Position numbers and translations under genes: made by a program. Below the pieces are notes generated by a model. That model was not told the origin of the DNA and searched no databases. It saw only the letters and a list, made by a program, of their open reading frames with translations. A DNA stretch of 64,000 nt, taken from contig NZ_JALXFV010000003.1 of the NCBI RefSeq assembly GCF_023699475.1, positions 353,454-417,453 on the forward strand, given 5' to 3'. Each line of letters starts with the position of its first letter. Within the stretch, counting starts at the first letter, position 1. This DNA comes from Halomarina rubra (GTDB lineage: Archaea > Halobacteriota > Halobacteria > Halobacteriales > Haloarculaceae). Positions 27,137 to 34,355 of the stretch are shown here, in pieces.

Positions 27137-28768
27137 TCAGTTGAAGTCCCGGACCGTCAGGTTCAGCGTGTCGAGGTCGAGGATGGGCGCGTAGGCGTGG
27201 TCGGGCGAGATGTTGACGGACTTCTGGAAGTCGGTCTGTTCCTGCCAGCAGCCGGAGTTGATGGCGAGGACGTTGTGGTACTTCCCCCAGCCGAGTTTGT
27301 GGACGTGGCCCGTGTGGAACACGTCCGGGACGTCCTCGATGACGAGGTAGTCGCGCTCCTCGGGCGCGAGACGGGTGTGCCCACCGTACTGCGGGGCGAC
27401 GTGGCGTTTCTTGAGCAGTTGGTACATCGCCTTGTGGGGTTCGTCGTAGCTCGCTTTGTCCTCGGGGAGTTCCGCGATGACCTCGTCGAGGCTGACGCCG
27501 TGGTACATGAGGACGTCGACGCCCTCGACGGTCACCGTCGAGGGATTCCCGGAGATGCGGGCGTCGTGGGCGCTCATGATGTCTCGAAGCTCCTCGGTGA
27601 ACCCGGGTTGGGGTTCGGCGAGGCGGACGGCGTCGTGGTTGCCCGGGATCATCACGATCTCCATGTCGCCGGGCACCTCCTTCAGGTGCTCCGAGAACGC
27701 CTCGTACTGCTCGTAGATGTCGACGATGGAGAGCTCCTCGTCCTGGTTCGGGTAGACGCCGACGCCCTCGACCATGTCGCCGGCGATGAGGAGGTACTCG
27801 ACGGACTCGGCACCGGGGCTGTGGAGCCAGTCGGCGAACCGGGACCACGCCTCGCCCATGAACTCCTGGCTACCGACGTGGACGTCCGAGATGAGCGCCG
27901 CCTGGACGTGGCGGTCGGCGGTGTTCGGGCGGTGGGTCCGGGGGACGTCGGGGAAGTGCAGCGAGTCGACGAACAGGATACCGCCGTCACCCGAGAGCGT
28001 CCCGTCGACGGCGATGACCTCGTCCATCAGCAGTTGGTCGACGAGTTCGGCGATGGGCTTGTCCTTCATGACGAGACACGGGAAGACGCCCTGGGTGTCC
28101 TCCAGTTCGACGAGCCAGTGACCGCTGGCGGTCGAGCGGACGTCGTTGACCATACCGATGATGGCGGCGTCCTCGCCACCGGGGCTCGATTCGAGCGAAG
28201 AGGTGGGTCGGTGGTTGACCCGGCCGCGCAGGACCGACGAGAGTCGCTCGTAGCGGTCGCGGAACACCTTCACGAACTCGTCGTACTCGCCGGTCCCGGT
28301 CGACTCGCCGGTGATGTCGCCGAGGATGTCGGCGGGCGGTGGCGAGCGGGTTCCGACCGCCGACCCCCCCGTTTCCACTGCAGTCCCGTTTCCAGCCGTT
28401 GTCGACGACTGCGCGGGGGTTGCATCGGAAACGGGGGGGTCGCCGTCGCCCGAGGCCGCCGGCTTCGGCGGGGCGTCGGTCGGGGAGTCGGTCCGCACGT
28501 CGGGGGAGGTGGCGTCGGTCGGGGAGTCGGTCCGCACGTCGGGGGAGGTGGCGTCGGTTTCGGGGTCGGGGACGACGCCGCGGTCGAGGGTGGTCCGGAC
28601 GTGTGCGGCCGAGAGTTTCAGCGCGTCGTCGGGGAGCGAGTCGAGGGCGGCCGCCAGCGCGCGGCCGGGGTCGGAGGCACCCGCGAGGAGGGTGACCGCC
28701 TCGCGGTCGGCGTTGTAGCCGCGACTCGCGAGTTCGGCCACGATGCGCTGGGGTGTCTCCAGTGGCAC
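27137..28768 (-). CDS. polD1: DNA polymerase D small subunit (DP1)
   Basis: A 543-residue 3'-5' exonuclease subunit of replicative PolD. The C-terminal half is a calcineurin-like phosphoesterase with metal-binding motifs ALISDVHVGS, LLIAGDMVEG, MIPGNHDAVR, LMYHGVSLDEV and HTGHVHKLGW. Before it is an OB fold (GMVNDVRSTASGHWLVELED). An N-terminal domain (ETPQRIVAELASRGYNADREA) is followed by a Pro/Thr/Asp-rich linker with a 13-residue tandem repeat. The GTG at 28768 (VPLETPQRI) is the likely start because it opens the family N terminus; upstream codons are unconserved. Proximity to orc1 and a signal peptidase gene matches what I recall for Haloferax volcanii. Confidence 0.94.
   Translation of the reverse strand: MPLETPQRIVAELASRGYNADREAVTLLAGASDPGRALAAALDSLPDDALKLSAAHVRTTLDRGVVPDPETDATSPDVRTDSPTDATSPDVRTDSPTDAPPKPAASGDGDPPVSDATPAQSSTTAGNGTAVETGGSAVGTRSPPPADILGDITGESTGTGEYDEFVKVFRDRYERLSSVLRGRVNHRPTSSLESSPGGEDAAIIGMVNDVRSTASGHWLVELEDTQGVFPCLVMKDKPIAELVDQLLMDEVIAVDGTLSGDGGILFVDSLHFPDVPRTHRPNTADRHVQAALISDVHVGSQEFMGEAWSRFADWLHSPGAESVEYLLIAGDMVEGVGVYPNQDEELSIVDIYEQYEAFSEHLKEVPGDMEIVMIPGNHDAVRLAEPQPGFTEELRDIMSAHDARISGNPSTVTVEGVDVLMYHGVSLDEVIAELPEDKASYDEPHKAMYQLLKKRHVAPQYGGHTRLAPEERDYLVIEDVPDVFHTGHVHKLGWGKYHNVLAINSGCWQEQTDFQKSVNISPDHAYAPILDLDTLNLTVRDFN
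28370..28442. repeat. ORB-like inverted pair inside polD1
   Basis: Arms CGACCCCCCCGTTTCC (28371-28386) and GGAAACGGGGGGGTCG (28427-28442) are inverted copies with about 40 bases between. Each arm looks like the GGAAAC-plus-G-run half of an origin-recognition box. They encode part of the low-complexity linker of PolD1, so the protein places little constraint on them. Confidence 0.55.
28473..28557. repeat. 39-bp tandem repeat in polD1 linker
   Basis: Two identical 39-base units (28473-28511 and 28512-28550) plus the start of a third encode TDATSPDVRTDSP twice in the PolD1 linker. The period is a multiple of three, so copy number can change without breaking the frame. It likely arose by slippage and may vary between strains. 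Confidence 0.8.
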
Positions 28769-28991
28769 ACTCAACGGTCCGTCGGTGACGGCAAAAACGT
28801 AGCGTCTCGGAGTGCGGACAGTCCTCGCGAGACGGACGGTCACGGCGTTCGCGGTCGGTGCTCGTCGGTCGGCGCTCGTCGGGGCGTCGAACCGCCACAC
28901 CACGGGGCGAGGCGCGTTCGCTCGACGGACGGCCGAACGTTGCGTTCGGGCAACAGAAGGTTGAAACGGCCCGGAGAGATAGGAGGGGACG

Positions 28992-29789
28992 ATGAAAGAC
29001 CCCGGTGAAGAGGGCGAACGACCGGTCGGACTCGGTTGGGTTCGTTGGCTCTTCACCACCGACCACGAGGCCGTGGTCTACGTCCGCGAGGTCGCGGGGA
29101 GCGTCGCCGCGGTCGCACTGGTCGGACTCCTGTTGTTCGCGGTCAGTGGTGTCTGGCCGCCGCTCGTCGCTATCGAGAGCGAGAGCATGGAACCGCACAT
29201 CCAGAAGGGCGACCTCGTGTTCGTGATGGAAGAAGAACGGTTCGCCGACGGTGCGGCGACCGTCGCCGCGGGCGACTCCACCGGAGTCGTCACGTACCGT
29301 ACCGGCCAGGAGACGGGCTACAGCAAGTTCTCCGCCGCCGGCGACGTCGTCGTCTATCGCCCCGACGGGAGCACCACCGCCACGCCCATCATCCACCGGG
29401 CGATGCTCTGGGTCGAGGAGGGCGAAGACTGGTACGACCGCGCGGACCCGGAGGCGGTCGGTCGCTACGACGCCTGTGAAATCGACGACGACCCCGCGAC
29501 CGACACTGCCCTGCCCGCCTGCCCCGCCCCGAACGCCGGGTTCATCACGAAGGGTGACAACGACGCGACGAACGGCCAGTACGACCAGGTCGCCGGCATC
29601 GCCGACCGTCCGGTCGCTCCCGACTGGATCATCGGCACCGCCGAGTTCCGCATCCCGCTGCTCGGCAACGTCCGCCTGCTGTTCGGCCTGCTCGGTGGCT
29701 CCGTCGAGACGCTCGTGACGCTGGTCGCGGCCGCGGGCGGCGGACTCGGTGGCGCGCTCGTCCTCGGGTTCGACGCGCGCCGTGGGTAG
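28992..29789 (+). CDS. sec11: Signal peptidase I (Sec11-type)
   Basis: A 265-residue membrane serine protease that removes Sec signal peptides. A membrane segment (VAGSVAAVALVGLLLFAVSG) is followed by the nucleophile motif AIESESMEPHIQKGDLVFVM with the catalytic Ser. The catalytic His is in TPIIHRAMLWVEE, and the Asp motif is FITKGDNDATNGQYDQ. These are the Ser-His-Asp elements of archaeal/ER-type enzymes. A second membrane span lies at the C terminus. GGAGGGG precedes the ATG by 3 bases. It is divergent from polD1 and lies in the origin neighbourhood. Confidence 0.93.
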   Translation: MKDPGEEGERPVGLGWVRWLFTTDHEAVVYVREVAGSVAAVALVGLLLFAVSGVWPPLVAIESESMEPHIQKGDLVFVMEEERFADGAATVAAGDSTGVVTYRTGQETGYSKFSAAGDVVVYRPDGSTTATPIIHRAMLWVEEGEDWYDRADPEAVGRYDACEIDDDPATDTALPACPAPNAGFITKGDNDATNGQYDQVAGIADRPVAPDWIIGTAEFRIPLLGNVRLLFGLLGGSVETLVTLVAAAGGGLGGALVLGFDARRG

Positions 29790-29894
29790 TTACGAGGAAC
29801 GACCGACGCTCCTCGACAGGACCCGGCGGGACTGCCCCTCCGGTCGACGTGGCACCACCCCGACAGTTAACTGCGCTTCCTCCCGTGGTCGACC

Positions 29895-30071
29895 ATGGGA
29901 GACGAGCGACCCGAGTTCGGTATCAACTTCGGAAAGGACGGCTACGACGGCGACGGCTTCGAGTACGACGACGACGAGGTCCTCGAACAGATCCGCGAAC
30001 ACGACCCACACCTGCTCGAAGAGGTGACCGACGAGGAGGCGACCGAGACGGGTGACGAAGCGCCCCGGTAA
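29895..30071 (+). CDS. 58-residue acidic protein, unknown
   Basis: ATG at 29895 opens a 58-codon frame (MGDERPEFGINFGKDG start, LLEEVTDEEATETG near the end). About a third of residues are Asp or Glu, as in real haloarchaeal proteins. TTAAC at 29867-29871 lies 26 bases before the ATG, as expected for a leaderless transcript. There are no cysteines or membrane segment. It sits between the signal peptidase gene and orc1 (convergent with orc1). I do not recognise a family; composition and promoter spacing support it as a gene. Confidence 0.7.
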   Translation: MGDERPEFGINFGKDGYDGDGFEYDDDEVLEQIREHDPHLLEEVTDEEATETGDEAPR

Positions 30072-30085
30072 CGACTACTCGACCG

Positions 30086-30105
30086 TTGTTTCGGGTGGAG
30101 TTCCT
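30086..30105 (-). other. Weak ORB-like motif downstream of orc1
   Basis: On the minus strand ACTCCACCCGAAACAACGG shares TCCACCCGAAAC with the origin boxes at 31915-31941 and 32495-32523, but the G-run is missing. It may be a degenerate Orc1-binding site. Confidence 0.35.
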
Positions 30106-30226
30106 TGTGAACGTTTTCCACACAAGCAGCCGTTTTCGGCTTTCTCGACGGTCGCCAGTCGACCGGTCACCGTTCTCGATACGAAACGAACGGGTTAGTC
30201 AACCGAGACGTGTCGCAGCCGACAGG

Positions 30227-31909
30227 TCAGGAGTCGTCGAAGCGCGCCTGCACGAACGGTTGGGCGTCCTCGACCTCGCCTAGACGCGAGTCGGCCAGGA
30301 GGACGCTCTTGGTCTCGTCGAGGGGGACCGAGAGGCTCATCTCCTTGGTGCGGCCGTACCGCCCCTTCGAGACGACGACGGCGTTGACGATGCCGAGCAT
30401 GTCGAGTTCGGAGATGAGGTCGGTCACCCGCCGCTGGGTGAGCACGTCCATGTCGATCTCGTTGCAGAGGCGTTTGTAGATGTTGAACACCTCGCCCGTG
30501 TTGATGTTGTGGACGCCGTTCTCCTCCAGGAGGATGACCGCGTAGAGGACGAGTTTCGACTGCGTCGGGAGCGTCCGGACGACCTCGACGACGCGGTCCA
30601 ACTCGATCTTCTCCTGGGCGCGTCGAACGTGGGCCTCGTGGATGGTCTCGGTCCGGTCGCGTTCGGCGAGTTCACCCGCCGTCCGGAGTAGGTCGAGCGC
30701 ACGACGCGCGTCACCGTGTTCCTGGGCGGCGAACGCCGCACACAACGGGATGACGTCCTCCGAGAGCGTGTCCTCTTTGAACGCGATGTCCGAGCGATGC
30801 TGGAGGATGTCCCGGAGTTGGGTCGCGTCGTAGGGAGGAAAGACGATCTCCTCTTCGCCGAGACTCGACTTCACGCGCGGGTCGAGGAAGTCGGTGAACT
30901 TCAGGTCGTTCGAGATACCCATGATGGAGACCCGGGAGTTGTCGAGTTCGGAGTTCATCCGCGAGAGGTTGTACAGCGTGTCGTCACCGGACTTCTCGAC
31001 GAGTTTGTCGATCTCGTCGAGCATGATGACGACGACGCGTTCGCGGTAGTCGACGGCCTCGAAGAACGTCGAGTAGACGCGGTCGGTCGGCCACCCCGTC
31101 ATGGGGACGGGTTCGAACTCCTCGCGGTCGGCGTCGAGGTCCTCGATACGCTCGTCGAGCGCCTCTTCGCTGTCGAAGCCAGTTTCCTCGACGGTCGTCG
31201 TCTCCTCGTCGAGTGCCGCTCGTGTGTCTTCGAGTCGCTCCAGTTCCGACTCGATGTACGTGACGTTCTCGTCGATGAACTTGTTCGCGAGCTGTGCGAG
31301 CACGCGGTACTGCGTGTCGGTCACCTCGCAGTTGATGTACTGGACCTCGCAAGGGACCTCGTACTTCTGGGAGGTGGTCTCCAGTTCGTCGCTGACGAAC
31401 TTCGCGCTCGCGGTCTTGCCGGTCCCCGTCTTCCCGTAGATGAGGATGTTCGACGGCGTGTCGCCGCGCAACGCAGTGACGAGGATGGTCGCCATGTTGT
31501 TGATCTGCTCCTCGCGGTGCGGGAGTCGTCGTGGCGTGTACGACGGGCGGAGCACCTCCTTGTTCTCGAAGATGGGTTCGCCGCTGAGCAGGTCGTCGAA
31601 CAGTCCCGGCGACGCCTCGTCGGGCTCCGCCTCGGACGTGTCGTCGGCCACTCCGTCGGCTTCGACGCCGGCTTCGACGTCAGTTACGTCGGCGGCGACC
31701 GTCGTCGCCGACCCGTCGTCGACCGTCGGGTCGGACCCGTCGTCCGCCGTAAGTCCCTGTTCGTCGATCCCCTCGACGTCCTCGGTCACTTCGGACTCGT
31801 CGACCTCTTCGACGTCGTCCGCCTCACGTCGGCCGACGGTGTCGTCGTCTCTCGGCCGGTCGTCGCGTGCGGACGGGTCGGCGTCGGTGTTCGAATCTGT
31901 GTTCGTCAT
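30227..31909 (-). CDS. orc1: Origin recognition protein Orc1/Cdc6
   Basis: A 560-residue AAA+ initiator that binds origin boxes and loads MCM. Walker A is YGKTGTGKTASAK (GKTGTGKT at residues 159-166), Walker B is VVVIMLDEIDKL, and sensor 1 is in GISNDLKFTDF. Arginine-finger region: DPRVKSSLGEEEI. The C-terminal winged helix (LTQRRVTDLISELDMLGIV) contacts origin DNA. The first about 100 residues are an acidic, Asp/Thr/Glu-rich extension not usual in shorter archaeal Cdc6 proteins. It lies directly beside a full origin with ORB repeats and an AT-rich core, so this is very probably the initiator of the main chromosomal origin. ORB-type sequence also lies within its 5' leader, hinting at autoregulation. 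Confidence 0.96.
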   Translation of the reverse strand: MTNTDSNTDADPSARDDRPRDDDTVGRREADDVEEVDESEVTEDVEGIDEQGLTADDGSDPTVDDGSATTVAADVTDVEAGVEADGVADDTSEAEPDEASPGLFDDLLSGEPIFENKEVLRPSYTPRRLPHREEQINNMATILVTALRGDTPSNILIYGKTGTGKTASAKFVSDELETTSQKYEVPCEVQYINCEVTDTQYRVLAQLANKFIDENVTYIESELERLEDTRAALDEETTTVEETGFDSEEALDERIEDLDADREEFEPVPMTGWPTDRVYSTFFEAVDYRERVVVIMLDEIDKLVEKSGDDTLYNLSRMNSELDNSRVSIMGISNDLKFTDFLDPRVKSSLGEEEIVFPPYDATQLRDILQHRSDIAFKEDTLSEDVIPLCAAFAAQEHGDARRALDLLRTAGELAERDRTETIHEAHVRRAQEKIELDRVVEVVRTLPTQSKLVLYAVILLEENGVHNINTGEVFNIYKRLCNEIDMDVLTQRRVTDLISELDMLGIVNAVVVSKGRYGRTKEMSLSVPLDETKSVLLADSRLGEVEDAQPFVQARFDDS

Positions 31910-31914
31910 GTGTC

Positions 31915-31941
31915 CTCGACCCCTCCGTTTCGGGTGGAGTC
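31915..31941 (-). other. ORB element, orc1 leader
   Basis: On the minus strand ACTCCACCCGAAACGGAGGG followed by GTCGA: the TCCAC, GAAAC and G-run parts of an origin-recognition box. It lies only about 6 bases upstream of the orc1 start codon, so Orc1 binding here could limit its own synthesis. Confidence 0.7.
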
Positions 31942-32490
31942 AGCCCCACGCACCCGGCGAGACGGTCGTTGTTCCCCCGTAGAAGACCGCTTCTCGGAAT
32001 CGTCCCGCAGGAGTGCGTCCAGTTGATGCAGAAGAACACGAAGTCGAGACATCAATTAAACATTGTGGTCTCGGCGAACGGTCAGTGTGTCGGGACGCTC
32101 TCACCCACACGCTCGGCCGTGCGGTCTCGGAACCGCACCGTGGGAGCGACACCGGTCGTCACCGAGAGACGACGGTGCTCGAGCGGTAGACCCACGCGGC
32201 ACCCACTCGGCACGGGCCGTGTTTCCGAGTGCAGCGAGAGTGCACGGAAGCACCCCTCCTCGTCGTGGGGTGTCGTCCGCCGGTCAGGACGAGTCGGTGG
32301 ACCCCGTCCCTTCTCCTCCAACCGTCGAAGGAGACGTCGAGCGTGGGGTGAGTTCCGGTGCGGACGGGAAGGGGAGGTGGGGGTCGGATATCACCGTTCA
32401 GCGGGGAGTCGTCGACGGGGTCGTGAGAACCGCTAGCTAGCCACCTACGGACGCTCTCTCGGCAGTGCGTGTCGTTCACTCGCACCACCT

Positions 32491-32546
32491 GACCCCCCCA
32501 CCCCCTCGTTTCGGGTGGAAACGCCAAAAGGCGGGGTGGGGGGTGT
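32491..32546 (-). other. ORB element with flanking G/C-rich inverted repeat
   Basis: The box (32495-32523, minus strand) reads TTTCCACCCGAAACGAGGGG then GTGGGGGGG. It is enclosed by an inverted repeat: ACCCCCCCACCCC (32491-32504) and GGGGTGGGGGGT (32534-32545). The core itself contains the palindrome CGTTTC-gggtg-GAAACG. It faces away from the AT-rich core on its right. Confidence 0.8.
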
Positions 32547-32568
32547 GACGAGTCGCGAGCCTGGCTAG

Positions 32569-32697
32569 TCACAGAAACATTCATATACACGTCCAGCATA
32601 CCAAACCCGTACTAGAGACAACTGGTCTAATTTAGTTTATTTCTAGTGCTGTGTGTTGCTAGAATCAATTCTGCACGGTTTCTTTCTAGTTCTAGAA
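32569..32697. other. AT-rich core, likely DNA unwinding element
   Basis: The most AT-rich stretch of the origin, lying between two inverted ORB elements. Segments such as CTAATTTAGTTTATTTCTAG and AATCAATTC stand out in a genome of roughly two-thirds G+C. This is where strand opening would be expected. Six of the thirteen CTAG sites lie in or at the edge of it. Confidence 0.75.
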
Positions 32698-32755
32698 ACG
32701 AGTTCGGTCGTTCGGCCCGAGTTCGACCCGTCCCCACCCCGGTGGGTGGTGCCCG

Positions 32756-32782
32756 CTCCACACGAAACGAAGGGGTGGGGGT
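32756..32782 (+). other. ORB element, right side
   Basis: CTCCACACGAAACGAAGGGG followed by TGGGGG on the plus strand. It is the inverted partner of the box at 32495-32523 and has the same TCCAC/GAAAC/G-run layout. The phased CTAG array begins 13 bases after it. Confidence 0.8.
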
Positions 32783-32794
32783 TTCGGAGGGTGC

Positions 32795-32841
32795 CTAGAA
32801 CAGCTCTAGGGGTGTACTAGTAGCCCTCTAGCACCCTCTAG
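32795..32841. repeat. Phased array of five CTAG sites
   Basis: CTAG occurs at 32795, 32806, 32817, 32828 and 32838, so spacings are 11, 11, 11 and 10 bases, about one helical turn each. All five sites thus lie on one face of the DNA. The sequence between them is not repeated (the last two share CCCTCTAG), so the array is not a simple tandem duplication. CTAG is strongly avoided in haloarchaeal genomes and is a methylation target of the conserved Zim methyltransferase. Confidence 0.85.
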
Positions 32842-33301
32842 TATCGCGGATGCCCTCACACCACGACGGCACCACTTCGTGTCGAACCGACTCGGCTGAG
32901 GTGTGAGGCTGCGTCGCCGTCACGCTCACTACCGACTGTCGACTCGCGCCCCACCAGCCACGGTGGCGACGAGTCTCGAGGCGAGGACTGTCGGACCCGG
33001 CCCCCGTCGCTTCCGGTGGACCGACCGAGGTCGGTCACATCGAACACGGTCGCCTCGACTCGACGGGTCGAACGCGTCCGGTCCGGACTCGGCGAACCGA
33101 ACTCCGTCGGTTCGGGCGTCTCGCGCGCGTGTACGGAATCGCACTCTCGATACGCGTGTCGGGAGGCCGACCTCGACACGCTCGGTCGGACGTCTCCGCA
33201 ATATTGTCAGAAAATGTATGTATGTCTGACGCAGTGTTAAGTGAGTCGGGTCGGCTATGGCAGATAGACCCGCCCCTCGGGGCCGGGGAGGATACGCCAG
33301 G

Positions 33302-33946
33302 ATGGGACTGTTAACTGAACTCAGATCGAGTATTTCGCGCGTGACGTCGAAGCTGTTCGCGCCCGATCAGGGACCGAAGCGAATCGGTATCTACGGGCCG
33401 CCGAACGCCGGCAAGACGACGCTCGCGAACCGCATCGCCCGCGACTGGACCGGTGACGCCATCGGCCCGGAGAGCCACGTGCCTCACGAGACACGTCGTG
33501 CTCGTCGCAAGGAGAACGTCGAGATCGAACGCAACGGGAAGAGCGTCACCATCGACATCGTCGACACGCCCGGCGTGACGACGAAGGTCGACTACAAGGA
33601 GTTCCTCGAACACGACATCGAGAAGGAAGACGCCGTGCGTCGGTCCCGAGAGGCGACCGAGGGCGTCGCCGAGGCGATGCACTGGCTTCGCGAGGACGTC
33701 GACGGCGTCATCTACGTCCTCGACAGCGCGGCCGACCCGTTCACGCAGGTGAACACGATGCTCATCGGCATCATCGAGTCGAAGGACCTCCCCGTGCTCA
33801 TCTTCGCGAACAAGACCGACCTCGAGGAGTCGAGCGTCCAGCAGATCGCCAACGCGTTCCCACAGCACGAGACCGTCCCGCTGTCGGCGCTCGAAGGCGA
33901 CAACATGGACGAAGTGTACGACAAGATCGCGGAGTACTTCGGATAA
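33302..33946 (+). CDS. arvA: Small GTPase ArvA (formerly OapA)
   Basis: A 214-residue Era/Ras-like GTPase. The P-loop is GPPNAGKT (residues 32-39), G3 is VDTPG, and G4 is NKTD, with the characteristic insert VPHETRRARRKENVEIERNG. This family was named for its position beside the origin (origin-associated protein) and has been renamed ArvA after it was shown to drive extracellular vesicle formation in haloarchaea. The start at 33302 opens the conserved MGLLTELRSSISRVTSKLF; an earlier ATG at 33257 adds 15 unconserved residues. The stop overlaps arvB by one base. Promoter candidates lie at 33200-33241. Confidence 0.92.
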   Translation: MGLLTELRSSISRVTSKLFAPDQGPKRIGIYGPPNAGKTTLANRIARDWTGDAIGPESHVPHETRRARRKENVEIERNGKSVTIDIVDTPGVTTKVDYKEFLEHDIEKEDAVRRSREATEGVAEAMHWLREDVDGVIYVLDSAADPFTQVNTMLIGIIESKDLPVLIFANKTDLEESSVQQIANAFPQHETVPLSALEGDNMDEVYDKIAEYFG

Positions 33947-34350
33947 TGCCTGGCATGCAACCACCCAACGGCGCGCCCGAGACCCCCGACGGCGTCCAGA
34001 TCGACCTCATCAGTGCCGGTCGAATGTCGAACCTCCGGACGATGGAGAAGATCCGGACCATCCTCGACAGCGTCCACGACGGCAACATCGTCATCCTCGA
34101 AGACGGCCTCTCGCCCGACGAGGAGTCGAAACTCATCGAGGTGACGATGAGCGAGATCAGCCCCGACGGGTTCACCGGCATCGAGATCGAGACCTACCCC
34201 AAACCCTCGAACGACGGCGGCCTGTTCAACCGCCTGATGGGCAAGGGGTCGGACAACGACAACAAGCTGACCGTCATCGGCCCCGCCAACCGCATCGAGA
34301 CCCTCCACAAGGACGAGAACCTCATCAGCGCGCTGGTCACCCGGAGGTAA
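33946..34350 (+). CDS. arvB: ArvB (DUF2073 protein, formerly OapB)
   Basis: A 134-residue DUF2073 protein encoded between the ArvA GTPase and ArvC. Conserved features are IDLISAGRMSNLRTMEKIR, the segment NIVILEDGLSPDEESKLIE, and IGIEIETYP-like GFTGIEIETYPKP. No catalytic motif is evident. The start codon shares a base with the arvA stop (TAATG), and a ribosome-binding site for the next gene overlaps its end. It is inferred to be a partner or regulator of ArvA in vesicle formation; the biochemical role is not known from sequence. Confidence 0.9.
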   Translation: MPGMQPPNGAPETPDGVQIDLISAGRMSNLRTMEKIRTILDSVHDGNIVILEDGLSPDEESKLIEVTMSEISPDGFTGIEIETYPKPSNDGGLFNRLMGKGSDNDNKLTVIGPANRIETLHKDENLISALVTRR

Positions 34351-34355
34351 CCCCG

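Larger units (their letters stand above)
31910..33301. other. oriC: Chromosomal replication origin (oriC region)
   Basis: A 1.4-kb gene-free interval between orc1 (leftward) and arvA (rightward). It holds ORB-type boxes at 31915-31941 and 32495-32523 (minus) and 32756-32782 (plus), an AT-rich core at 32569-32697 between the last two, a cluster of thirteen CTAG tetramers at 32433-32841, a G/C-rich inverted repeat at 32491-32546, and AT-rich promoter-like stretches near 32050-32065 (towards orc1) and 33200-33240 (towards arvA). An initiator gene next to outward-facing ORBs and a melting region is the standard haloarchaeal origin. No credible gene was seen inside. Confidence 0.9.

Noticed and set aside
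31910-33256. Open frames of 60-190 codons inside the origin region
   Set aside because: They overlap on both strands, have no conserved motifs and cover ORB boxes and AT-rich DNA; the intergenic origin explains the region better.
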